Assembly (NCBI GenBank): GCA_030849835.1
Contig: JASAOC010002107.1
Span: 1-64,000, forward strand
DNA: 64,000 nt
DNA from: Herpetomonas samuelpessoai
Lineage: Eukaryota > Euglenozoa > Kinetoplastea > Trypanosomatida > Trypanosomatidae
Reading direction: 5' to 3'
Part shown: positions 55,720-64,000 of the stretch, in pieces
Layout of the letters: each line of letters begins with the position of its first letter
Position numbering within the stretch: position 1 is the first letter of the stretch
Notes under the pieces: generated by a model
Seen by the model: the letters and a program-made list of their open reading frames with translations, nothing else
What the model was told of the DNA's origin: nothing
Database searches by the model: none
Translations under genes and position numbers: made by a program

Positions 55720-56796
55720 CTAGGCCATGCCGGCACTAAAGATGCTGTAGGCGGCTTTGTAGAAGACGTCAATGTTGCGGTCAATGAGAGCGCGGCTATC
55801 CAAGTCAGACTGCTTCATCATGAGGACAATGGTTAAAGAGCTGGGCAGCTCGCGGACATAAATGCAGTCCGAGTTACTCAGGCTAATCACGGAGCGCGCG
55901 CCGCCGCGAGAAAGTGTGATGCCCTCGGTTGCCTCGCGACCTCCATCGCTGCCATGGGCTCCGCCATCCTCGGCGTTGTCTGTGAGGTGATCATCTCTTC
56001 CTCTCTCGCTCGCCCCGCTGGTCCCGTTGTTGCCAGTGACATCCTCGTAAATGTGAGCCATCTTCACCACCACCTCAATCGCATCGCTGCACAGGTCGTA
56101 CGTGCGTGTCTTGAGACGATTGCGCTCATCAACGGCGATGTAGATCTTCGAGCGACTAAGGAAAAGATAACTCATGTCCACGTTGCTGTTGCCGTTGAGC
56201 ATCTGCAGGAGCTCTGTGATATAGGGCGTCTTTGTCCGAATCAGCTTCTGCACCACCAAGGAGAAGGCCTGGAAGACGGAGTGGTCATAAATGGAGGTGA
56301 GGTTAAAGTTGAGTCGCAGCGGCGTCACGTTCTCCAAACGCTGCTTGGCCTCCTCCTCCACACGGCGTTGGAGGCTGGCGAGTAGGTCGGCTTGGTGATC
56401 CTCGCTGAGGGCATCCACTTTGTGAATAAAGACCTCCACACAGAGGTCCGGCTTGTAACGGTAGGCGGCGCAGATCGTGTCCAGGAGACGTGCGCGCGCG
56501 TCATCAATGAGTTCGCGGCAGTCCAGTACATAGACAATGGCACCACAATTGTCGAGCAGCTGGTTCACATCGTAGCGGTCCGCGTTGCTTGGGTCGAAGG
56601 GATCGTTTTGCCCGGGGAAGTCCCAGACTTCGAAATTGACGAAATCGTTCGAGTGCACCGTGCTCTTCTCCGCATGGACGGTCGTTGGCAGATTCACGGA
56701 ATCGTGTGGCTCCATGCCCTGAAAAACAACCTTCTGAATGCTACTCTTCCCGGACTTCCTCAAGCCCATCAGCATCACTTTAGGAAGCGCCAACAT
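55720..56796 (-). CDS. Ras-related GTPase of the RagC/D (Gtr2) type
   Basis: In other eukaryotes RagC/D pairs with RagA/B to recruit TORC1 to lysosomes or vacuoles in response to amino acids. The 358 residues cover both domains. The P-loop GLRKSGKSS is at residues 11-19 within KVMLMGLRKSGKSSIQKVVF, a string typical of RagC/D. Switch II WDFPGQ is at 58-63, and HKVD at 125-128 is the Rag-type G4. After about residue 200, the roadblock-like C-terminal domain begins (MSYLFLSRSKIYIAVDE, AIEVVVKMAHIYEDV). A glycine/acid-rich insertion of about 45 residues (NGTSGASERGRDDHLTD and following) splits it before LTIVLMMKQSDLD. The catalytic motifs look intact. The 5' UTR is predicted to be about 42 nt. 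Confidence 0.95.
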   Translation of the reverse strand: MLALPKVMLMGLRKSGKSSIQKVVFQGMEPHDSVNLPTTVHAEKSTVHSNDFVNFEVWDFPGQNDPFDPSNADRYDVNQLLDNCGAIVYVLDCRELIDDARARLLDTICAAYRYKPDLCVEVFIHKVDALSEDHQADLLASLQRRVEEEAKQRLENVTPLRLNFNLTSIYDHSVFQAFSLVVQKLIRTKTPYITELLQMLNGNSNVDMSYLFLSRSKIYIAVDERNRLKTRTYDLCSDAIEVVVKMAHIYEDVTGNNGTSGASERGRDDHLTDNAEDGGAHGSDGGREATEGITLSRGGARSVISLSNSDCIYVRELPSSLTIVLMMKQSDLDSRALIDRNIDVFYKAAYSIFSAGMA

Positions 56797-57558
56797 GGTG
56801 CACGTTGCGGGTTCCTCCCCGTCACGTTGTGCCTTTCCCTGTTGAGGGAAAAATGTTCAGACGCACGTCTGCAGATATAAGTCAGGTAGCGAAAAAGACT
56901 AAAAGCAAAAGGCAGACCTACAGACGCCACTTGGCAATTTGTCACGCAAATGGTACAGCAGACAGGGAGATGTTTCTGTTTTTCTTTTTCGACGAAACTT
57001 TCCTTTACAGTGAAGGAGAAGCGATGAGAAACGTTGGATTTTCCCTCCGTTCCTAGTGTGCTGTCGTGACGGCATGTCGCCCCGTTAGAGGCCAACGCAC
57101 ACTTCCTTCACCAATAAGTTGTAGAGTCAGCTTCGGTTTCTTTTCACCTCCGCCGTTTGGGGATGAAAAGCTGACAGCAGTGACCCCTCGGACAGCGCTC
57201 AAGAATAACTGAAAGCGTGAAAAGCTCACATGACAAGAAACATTCCATAGAAGGCATCCCACCACTCCCGTAGTGCATTTCCCGCAACGAACAAGGTGAC
57301 ACCTTGTACATTCTCTTGTCGCTTTGTATGATGGATTTGATTTAATTTCTCATACCGCCTATGTATTCTTTGCATTAATCGAGGGAACAGGTGAATTGTC
57401 CTTTTTAAAATATAAACAATCCCCACTGCACCTGCGAAGGGTCTAACTTTTTCCCTCTGCGCTGCTGCTCCATATCTATGTGGTGTGTCCGACCTCAGTG
57501 CCAATACCTCTTTTCTTCGATAGCAAGGAGTTCGCGTGAGCTCCCAAGTCTACGGTGG
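56797..57558. other. Intergenic region
   Basis: About 0.76 kb between the giant helical gene and the Rag gene. One CATAGA is seen on the transcribed strand (57475-57480), probably by chance. No gene. Confidence 0.55.
56839..56840 (-). promoter_or_regulatory. Predicted spliced-leader acceptor AG for RagC/D gene
   Basis: Minus strand CATTTTTCCCTCAACAG, 42 nt before the ATG at 56796. Confidence 0.65.
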
Positions 57559-60500
57559 CTATTGCAACGCATGAACCACCGTCTTGAGGCGTTCCCGCAT
57601 CACCGTTACCATCGCCGAAAGCTTTGGCGAGTCCATCTTCTTCAAGTCCCGACTCACCGTGTCCAGCACGTGCAGCAGCTTATCCGCGTTGATGCGGAGG
57701 TCGCGCAGGCTCGCAGTGGACAGCACCTGGCCGGTAGACTGCTCGGTCTCTCGTGCAATGCTCTCTGCCGCTGATGTAAAGAGGGCGAGGGACAGCTGCA
57801 CAAGGTCAATGTGCAGCGCGCGGTGATCAGCGACCGCCTTGGATGTGAGGGCGTCGGCCAGTGTGGTGGTCGCGTCCTCTGTCACGGTGTCGTAGTCCCG
57901 CGGGCGAGACGGTGTGGGCGGCATGCTTGTCTCCCGCAAAGGCGTCGGTGGGGCGGCACCTTCTGAGGAACGCCCGCTGGTGCTCGTTCCGCTGCTGTAA
58001 GCCTCCAGCCCCGCGTGACGAATGGCGCGTAACTCTTGGGCAATGAAACGTCGGAGGAGCTCAAACGTGACGGTGCTCGTGCTCTCCTCAGGTGTCACCT
58101 CGCGCTGCAGACGCAGCACGGCCACCCCATTCTGTCCGTGTGACAGGGAGAGGGGCACGCCCTGCGTCGCCTGGGCGAGGAAGAAGGAGAGCTGGTGGCG
58201 GGCGGTGTGCACCAGCATAGTTTCCACCTGTCGTGCCTCCCTGGTGGCCGTGTCCGCGAGAGCGTTAGACGCCACGCAGCTGCGCACTAGCCGGAAGTGG
58301 TGTGTGTGCAGGAAGCCACGTTGCATGGTTGGCAGCAGCGACGGAAGTGGAAAGCCAAGTGCGGCAACGATGGCGACCAGCTCCGTGCAGAGGCTCATCT
58401 CTTCCACATCCCAGAAATAGTACACGCGAGAGTCCTCGGGAACATCTGTGAAGGCGCCAAGCGCCAGCAAGAAGCGCGGAATCTGCGGAAAGACTTTGCC
58501 AACAGCGGCCAACCACGGGTTCTCCTTCGCCGCCAGCTGCCGCGTCGCCGCTCCTCCCGCGAGCACCGCGATGAACAGCTCCAGAACAGCGCACCATGCA
58601 ACGTGCCAAGCCTGGCGCTGGTGCACCTGTCCTGTGCCCTCACTGGCAGCTTGGGAGCACGAAAAGACGCCGAGCGCGTCAGCCAGGGCAACAACCGTCT
58701 CCACCGGAAGAAACGCCGCCGCCGCCTGAACGTCTGGTGCGTGCAGGATGGCGCTGCGGATGCATTGCAGGCACTCACAAAAGTAGGTCGACAGCGGCGA
58801 CGCTGCGGCAGTGGCGACGATGGCGTTGGAAATCAGTCGAGCGCGGCGAAACAGAGCAGGGAGAAGAAACGCAAGAACGTCGAGCGGACACGTGTCTGTC
58901 TCGGCGGTTTCAATGAAGGTGCGCAGGTGCATCACAAAGTGGAGCTCCTCGGACACAGCTTCATCCGTCTGGGGGGTTTCCTTGAGCGACTGGAGGGAGC
59001 GCAGCGCTAGCCGATAGACCTCCTCACTCGCGCCAAGTTCCTGGGTGAGGGAGGAGAGCGGGGTAAGAATGCTGAAGCAGGCGTTCACAATCAAGAGCTC
59101 GTCTCTGTTGGCCGACATGAAAGCAACCAGATGGCGGAGGTCACGGCGAGTGTCCGTGACGACGTCCCCGTCCCCGCCGACACCCGACGAGGGCCCCACG
59201 CCCGCGCCGGATGGGCCGCCTCCCGGCGTGCCACCTAGACTGATGTCGCGCAAAAGAGGGACCCCAGAGGCCGAGGCGATTGCCAGGGCAGCTGCACCCG
59301 CAAGGGAAAGGCTGCGCTGCACAGACGCCCAGAGCGCAGGCGCCAAGGCAGGGGCGTTCGGCTTAGCGATAAGACTGCAACGTATGGCGGCGTGCAGCAC
59401 GGCATGGGAGCGGTTCACGAATAGTGCGCTTCGCTCCCCTTCTCCGCTGCTCAACCACAGGCTTGACTCCATCGCCAGGGACAGGTGCTCCACCGCTGCG
59501 AGGACGGAGGTGAGAACATTGTACTGGCTCGTGACAACCTCATCTGCATCAGCGCGGTTGAGAGGATGGTACCGGTACAGTTCACCAAGGGCCAGCGGGA
59601 AGAGGTTTTCTTGCTGCGCGCTCACCTCTGCAATGACATCGGGCAGCGCATCTGTGTGATACACAGAGGTGCGGTGCGCACGAGCGCTCGCGGTGCGGGT
59701 GATGAGGCGAGACATGGTTGTCTGGCCTCGTAGAGACTTACCGCTGCGCACCATACTGGACCGAGTATGGAACGTGTCCAGGGCGGGAGACGCCATCGGA
59801 ACGAGAGAGAGCTTGCCAAGGGAAACGTTCCCTGTCGCGGCAGTGGCAACAGGCAGGCTACCACCCAATGCCAAGACACTGGCTTCCTCCTGCACGGCAA
59901 ACGCGGCTTCCCGCGACAGCTGCACCGATGTGTCTGGGTAGAGAAAGGTGTCCACAGCGCAAAGCTGCTCAAAGACAGCGGTGGCGGCAAGTAAGCATTC
60001 GCTGCCCTTGCGCAACACCGCGTCCACCGCTTCGCTGCTCATACCACCAAGGCCACCACCGCCACCGCTGCTGGCACCACCTGGACTTCCCAAGAGAAGT
60101 GGTGTGACATTGCTCGCGGCGCGTCCCCGTCCCGTGGAGGTGGAAAGTCGCGGCGTAGGCGGTTCGGAACGGTTGGCGGGGTGCAGCCAATCATACTGCC
60201 GTGCGTTGGCTTGCTCCACCATCACGGCATTCGCAAACGAGGCAGCCGCGGCCACCAGATCTACCAAGGCATACACAGGAGTGTCACGCTTGGCCAATGT
60301 CCGTGCCGTCTCTGTGATCAGAGTCCATATACGGCTCACAGATATGGCGCCGGTGAGTCCTAGTTGCACCAGCACACGGAGGGCGGAGGCCTTCTCGGCT
60401 GGCCGCACCGCCCCCGTCGTGAGCACCACCCCTGAGAGCACCTTGGCAATGATGAGATCCGTTATCTCCACCGCCTCCCGGTTCCCAGGCAGGCTGTCAG

Positions 60501-63500
60501 GACCGGTAAAGTGCTGCACTGTCGTGAGGTCCTTCTCGCTCAACACGCGAAGGAGCTCCAGGCGAACCACGTTCCCCTGACTACCCACGTGGGACTTGAT
60601 GCTCTGATGCAGGGTGGACGCGAGGGAGTAGCGCAAGGTATTTGACAAATGCGAGCGCAGCGCAGGAAAGAGCGAGACGCCTTCCACAGCCACGGACGCG
60701 CAGAGGATCTGAGCAGAGGTCGTCATCACCTGCGCGGGAACATCTTCCACGAAATACACGGCGGCCAACAGAACGTAGGATAGGGGAACGGGGTGGCCGT
60801 CGTTGAAGCCTGGCACGGCGGGGAGCACCAGCGACGCCGCCAGCGTCGTGTACCCTGTGAGGCGAATCACCTCGGCGAGGAGGAGCAACGACATCTCTAG
60901 CACATGGGCAACAGTGCGGCCGCCCACCACCGTGAGACCCTCATCAAGCAGAGACAGAAGGCCAACGATGCCATCGGCAAGACGCGCAATCAGGGCCGTG
61001 ACAAGCTCTGGGGCGACGACGGGAAGCAGACGGTATGTGTTGCGGACAGCTTTCAGTAATTCGACATGCAGGGCCACGCCGGGGTCGTCCTGGTCGCCTA
61101 AAGACGTAGTATGGGTGTTGCCGGCTGCCCTCCCCTCGTGCTCTCCTGTTGCTGTTCCTGCATCTGATGATCGATTATGGTCCTCTTGGGCTTCCAGAGA
61201 CCTGTCCACGTCCAGCGGCAGCGGTGAAGAGACATTTGCCATGCCCACATTGGGCACATCGAGCATCAACAGTTCAAAGATTTGCTGAGTGTAGAGTGAG
61301 AAGTAGGAAACCCCCTCCATTGTGCCGCTCAGCACTCCAGGCTCCACGTACACCAAGGAAAGCAGTGCACGGGACGGCAGAATCCTTTCCGTCTCGTCCG
61401 CCGCGTACAAGCGCACAAAGAGGGTGAGTTCATCAAAGGCAATGGCGGCGGGGATTGGCTGCTGCGCCCCTAGACGGTGCAGCAGCTCCCGCTGCAACAG
61501 AAGAGAGGCGGGGCCCTCTGGGTTCTCCACTGCGGTGTTGAAGCGGCGCAGTAAATCACGAATCAACCGCGCGGTGTAGGCATTGGTGTAATCCGGAGAT
61601 TGGAGAGAAGCCATGGCAATTGATACGAACAAGTCTAACACATTCTGGCCGGTCACCTGGCTCATGTGACTCAGTTCATGAGGGAAACAGGTGAAGAGGT
61701 GGTACAGCAACGTCAGAGTGGACTCGTGAAAGGCAGTCACCAGCGCACTCATGAGTTGCTGTGACGAGGCACCGTTAGAAACCGTCGCAGACGTGTCCAT
61801 CTTGCTTTGGCCTGGGCCTAGAGGAGATACGCCGTTGCTGGAACGTTGACGGTCCTTCGTCGCGCAGGCGAACGACTCTGGTGCCGTCGAGAGGACTCGC
61901 GCCAAGTCCGGGGAGCGCACGAGCACAGACAAATAGCCAAACAGCTGGTGCAACAAATTGATCTGGGCGCCCTTCTCGTCAGAGGCGAACACGGCAGACA
62001 TGGGGAACAAGGAGGCGATTCGACGGTCGTACTGCGTCTGGCCCACCGTCATCTGCGCGTGGGCATCGCCCCTGGGCAGCCTCCAGAACAGGTTTGACGC
62101 CACCTCGTTGAACTCGTCGCTGGACCAGCTCATGGAGGCCAGGGTGTACGCGTACAGGGACAGCAGGTACAGGACTTGTTCGTTGGGCTTGGTGAAACAA
62201 AAGGCGTCTGGTTTTTCCTCGACCAAAGACGTACTCTGCTCCTGCGCCGCTGTGACGAGCACGCTCGGTAGTCCGGGGGACAACGCTGCCTCATCCGTGT
62301 TATCATATGCGCTGCCTACACCATAGCCCACAGCCCCAGCGAGAAGCGCGCTCAGGTTAGCGCCGTCAGGACCTCGTGTCCCCCCGCCGGTCAGCATGTC
62401 CCCTTCGCCAAGACCGCCATTTGCAAGCAACGCATTTCGCGCCTGTTCTCGCGCGTCCTCAGCCTTCTGTAAGCCCGCGAAGGCGTCACGCAGCCCTTCG
62501 TCGATAAACTGCAACATGGCCCCCAGACACGCAGGCGTTTGCCGCCAGCTCCACGCGTAGAGGGACATGCCCTTTGAGACACTCATCAGAGCGTCTTTAG
62601 AAAAGTGCCGCCAAACGTGGACCGAGAGTTCCGCCAAGGCACGCTCCAGGGCAGCGCCAATCGACACGCTAGCCATGTCCCGCAGCAGCCGAGCGCCGTT
62701 GCCCTCATCGCGGAAGAGGGTAACAATATCGGCGTCGTAGATAGTGGTTCGACACATAGTACCCAAGATCAGCTGCGCCTGAGGGTTGCTGGCTTCTGAA
62801 ACAACAGCCTGTCGCCCTTTCTTGCCACGAGAACGGTGGAGAGCTCCTGTGTCCTTCGTTGCCGTCATGGCTGTCTGCGCATGCCGTGGGAGGGAAGCTG
62901 CGAGGCAAAAGTCAAATAGGTTGCACTTCCCACGGGTCGTCGCAGCTGCGATGCGTAGTGCTTCGTCGTCAAAGGCGTTGATACGGTCGACGCACAGCGA
63001 GGTGAGGAGGACGGCGCAGCGGCGCGGCTGCAGCATGTTGGGCACCTGCCGGTTTAGCACTTCACCGCTCATTTGCACAATCAATGCAAGCAAACGGCCC
63101 TTGAGGCCGGAGTCGCTGCTCACCGTGCGGCTGATGAAGTCGTCTGCAGTGGAGTCGGTAGTGGTGCCACTTCTGACGGTCTCTTTCGTGGCTTGGTTCT
63201 TTGTCTGGGTGGTGGGTCCGTTCGCCTCACCCGTAGTGCTCTCGGCCGTGGGCTGTGACTGCGACACGTTTGCGTGAAGCGACAGGTAGAAGAGCACTTC
63301 CGCATATAAGCAGAGGAGCTGAACGAGGAAGTTGAGGGTTTCTCCCTTTGCACGCCGCACACCTTCTGACCACACTTGGTGCATGTGATTCACCAGGTAG
63401 GCCACTAATCCCGCACGCTCACTCGTAAGCCTAGCCAGAAGCATGTCGTACGTCCCAACGAGGGTGAACGCCGAGGGCGGCCGCTGCAGAATGCAACGCA

Positions 63501-64000
63501 GTGCACACAGCTCTCTCACGTGTTGGCGGCACTCTGCGTGTGTCTTGGCCGAAAGCGCGGATAAAGCCATGTGGGTTCCTTCTCCAAGTGTCGCTGTAGC
63601 GTGATCTGTCGTGGAGGAAGACGGCCCGCGCTGCTGCGCTTTGCTGGTGTGCCTCTCTCTTGCATGTGCTGTCCCGGACACGCCGGAGACAGAGGTGCTT
63701 CCGACTGCGCCGCCGTGCAGGACGTCGGTAAGAAAACGGTCACTCGACAGAAGCGACCCGCCTGCTTCGTGCTCACGTGTCACGCACTTGAACACCGCGG
63801 AGGTTTGAAGGGCAGTCACTACGGCGTCGCTTTCCCACTGATACAATGCACCGCTGTCGGCGTCGTCATCGTCACTTCCGTAGTCGAGGCCGCGGCTGTC
63901 GTCCTCCTCCATCACGCTGTCCCGGCTCTGTCGTTGGACAGCGCGGCGCAAACGAGACTCCCGCAGCTGCCGAAATTCCGCTACAGCCCGTGCCCCATCC
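57559..64000 (-). CDS. Giant alpha-helical protein, possibly inner-ring nucleoporin Nup205/Nup192 type (5' end outside window)
   Basis: The stop is at 57559, and the frame stays open to the right edge, over 2,140 codons. The codon at 63951 is TTG, not a start. The first in-frame ATG is at 63912 (MEEDDSRGLDYGS), but the coding-like sequence upstream of it (RAVAEFRQLRESRLRRAV) has no stop. The true start is probably outside. The protein is nearly all helix pairs with leucine-rich solenoid character (LLYHLFTCFPHELSHMSQ, VLEMSLLLLAEVIRLTGYTT, LSYVLLAAVYFVEDVPAQVM). Glycine/serine-rich loops lie between (GGASSGGGGGLGGMS). It ends in a helix, SPKLSAMVTVMRERLKTV. Length and architecture fit Nup205/Nup192 (TbNup225-like) of the nuclear pore. 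Other giant solenoids cannot be excluded, and I see no diagnostic motif. Confidence 0.8.
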   Translation of the reverse strand, partial: DGARAVAEFRQLRESRLRRAVQRQSRDSVMEEDDSRGLDYGSDDDDADSGALYQWESDAVVTALQTSAVFKCVTREHEAGGSLLSSDRFLTDVLHGGAVGSTSVSGVSGTAHARERHTSKAQQRGPSSSTTDHATATLGEGTHMALSALSAKTHAECRQHVRELCALRCILQRPPSAFTLVGTYDMLLARLTSERAGLVAYLVNHMHQVWSEGVRRAKGETLNFLVQLLCLYAEVLFYLSLHANVSQSQPTAESTTGEANGPTTQTKNQATKETVRSGTTTDSTADDFISRTVSSDSGLKGRLLALIVQMSGEVLNRQVPNMLQPRRCAVLLTSLCVDRINAFDDEALRIAAATTRGKCNLFDFCLAASLPRHAQTAMTATKDTGALHRSRGKKGRQAVVSEASNPQAQLILGTMCRTTIYDADIVTLFRDEGNGARLLRDMASVSIGAALERALAELSVHVWRHFSKDALMSVSKGMSLYAWSWRQTPACLGAMLQFIDEGLRDAFAGLQKAEDAREQARNALLANGGLGEGDMLTGGGTRGPDGANLSALLAGAVGYGVGSAYDNTDEAALSPGLPSVLVTAAQEQSTSLVEEKPDAFCFTKPNEQVLYLLSLYAYTLASMSWSSDEFNEVASNLFWRLPRGDAHAQMTVGQTQYDRRIASLFPMSAVFASDEKGAQINLLHQLFGYLSVLVRSPDLARVLSTAPESFACATKDRQRSSNGVSPLGPGQSKMDTSATVSNGASSQQLMSALVTAFHESTLTLLYHLFTCFPHELSHMSQVTGQNVLDLFVSIAMASLQSPDYTNAYTARLIRDLLRRFNTAVENPEGPASLLLQRELLHRLGAQQPIPAAIAFDELTLFVRLYAADETERILPSRALLSLVYVEPGVLSGTMEGVSYFSLYTQQIFELLMLDVPNVGMANVSSPLPLDVDRSLEAQEDHNRSSDAGTATGEHEGRAAGNTHTTSLGDQDDPGVALHVELLKAVRNTYRLLPVVAPELVTALIARLADGIVGLLSLLDEGLTVVGGRTVAHVLEMSLLLLAEVIRLTGYTTLAASLVLPAVPGFNDGHPVPLSYVLLAAVYFVEDVPAQVMTTSAQILCASVAVEGVSLFPALRSHLSNTLRYSLASTLHQSIKSHVGSQGNVVRLELLRVLSEKDLTTVQHFTGPDSLPGNREAVEITDLIIAKVLSGVVLTTGAVRPAEKASALRVLVQLGLTGAISVSRIWTLITETARTLAKRDTPVYALVDLVAAAASFANAVMVEQANARQYDWLHPANRSEPPTPRLSTSTGRGRAASNVTPLLLGSPGGASSGGGGGLGGMSSEAVDAVLRKGSECLLAATAVFEQLCAVDTFLYPDTSVQLSREAAFAVQEEASVLALGGSLPVATAATGNVSLGKLSLVPMASPALDTFHTRSSMVRSGKSLRGQTTMSRLITRTASARAHRTSVYHTDALPDVIAEVSAQQENLFPLALGELYRYHPLNRADADEVVTSQYNVLTSVLAAVEHLSLAMESSLWLSSGEGERSALFVNRSHAVLHAAIRCSLIAKPNAPALAPALWASVQRSLSLAGAAALAIASASGVPLLRDISLGGTPGGGPSGAGVGPSSGVGGDGDVVTDTRRDLRHLVAFMSANRDELLIVNACFSILTPLSSLTQELGASEEVYRLALRSLQSLKETPQTDEAVSEELHFVMHLRTFIETAETDTCPLDVLAFLLPALFRRARLISNAIVATAAASPLSTYFCECLQCIRSAILHAPDVQAAAAFLPVETVVALADALGVFSCSQAASEGTGQVHQRQAWHVAWCAVLELFIAVLAGGAATRQLAAKENPWLAAVGKVFPQIPRFLLALGAFTDVPEDSRVYYFWDVEEMSLCTELVAIVAALGFPLPSLLPTMQRGFLHTHHFRLVRSCVASNALADTATREARQVETMLVHTARHQLSFFLAQATQGVPLSLSHGQNGVAVLRLQREVTPEESTSTVTFELLRRFIAQELRAIRHAGLEAYSSGTSTSGRSSEGAAPPTPLRETSMPPTPSRPRDYDTVTEDATTTLADALTSKAVADHRALHIDLVQLSLALFTSAAESIARETEQSTGQVLSTASLRDLRINADKLLHVLDTVSRDLKKMDSPKLSAMVTVMRERLKTVVHALQ

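Noticed and set aside
63912-63951. TTG at 63951 or ATG at 63912 as start of the giant solenoid gene
   Set aside because: TTG is not a usual start here, and the frame with coding-like composition continues to the window edge, so the gene is treated as partial.
1-64000. tRNA, rRNA, snRNA or strand-switch regions
   Set aside because: I looked for B-box-like strings and convergent or divergent gene changes and found none. Small nucleolar RNAs cannot be excluded by eye.

Overview
The window looks like nuclear DNA of a trypanosomatid, most likely of the Leishmania/Crithidia/Leptomonas group. Every gene I can support lies on the minus strand, with no strand switch in 64 kb, as in a kinetoplastid polycistronic unit. 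There are no introns, operator-type promoters or bacterial operons. Gaps between genes are rich in homopolymers and microsatellites, and many starts are preceded by a pyrimidine tract and an AG that fits a spliced-leader acceptor. Several products are kinetoplastid-specific, above all a cluster of kinetoplast-associated proteins. Species cannot be named from the sequence alone.

Transcription runs from high to low coordinates. 57.5-64 kb: 3' part of a giant helical protein, possibly an inner-ring nucleoporin, cut by the right edge. 55.7-56.8: RagC/D-type GTPase. 52.9-55.1: 731-aa unknown with an EF-hand-like end. 50.3-52.9: gap with two pairs of direct repeats. 49.0-50.3: disordered, highly codon-biased 431-aa protein. 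46.6-49.0: long gap with a G-quadruplex motif. 38.6-46.6: four kinetoplast-associated (KAP/HMG/H1-like) genes that alternate short-long-short-long. 36.0-37.7: nuclear-looking 562-aa protein with a weak Cdt1-like pattern. 29.5-35.4: 1988-aa probable mitochondrial protein. 28.4-29.1: LRR protein. 26.5-27.9: TRM6. 25.7-25.9: a 47-aa gene. 24.2-24.8: minimal MscS channel. 17.6-23.5: Rab3GAP2-like protein. 14.9-17.1: TruD/Pus7. 11.4-14.3: disordered protein. 8.9-10.8: probable organellar helical protein. 8.06-8.33: 88-aa basic protein. 6.5-7.2: DCN1-like protein. 3.1-5.7: degenerate Roc-COR-like GTPase. 1-1.86: 5' part of isoleucyl-tRNA synthetase, cut by the left edge.

The most interesting part is 35.5-46.6 kb. 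Four genes encode short leader peptides followed by HMG-like boxes and lysine-rich tails, the make-up of proteins that condense kinetoplast DNA. Their order suggests duplication of a two-gene unit. Flanking regions contain clustered CATAGA/CATAGAAG motifs, resembling the octamers that give S-phase cycling of mRNAs in Crithidia. The adjacent 562-aa gene has the motif in its predicted 5' UTR and again downstream, so the locus may be a cell-cycle-regulated kinetoplast/DNA-replication cluster. This regulatory reading is inference.

Three genes act in tRNA charging or modification (IleRS, TruD, TRM6). RagC, Rab3GAP2-like and DCN1-like are conserved signalling, trafficking and neddylation factors. 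In kinetoplastids such neighbours usually share only transcription, so position alone says little about function.
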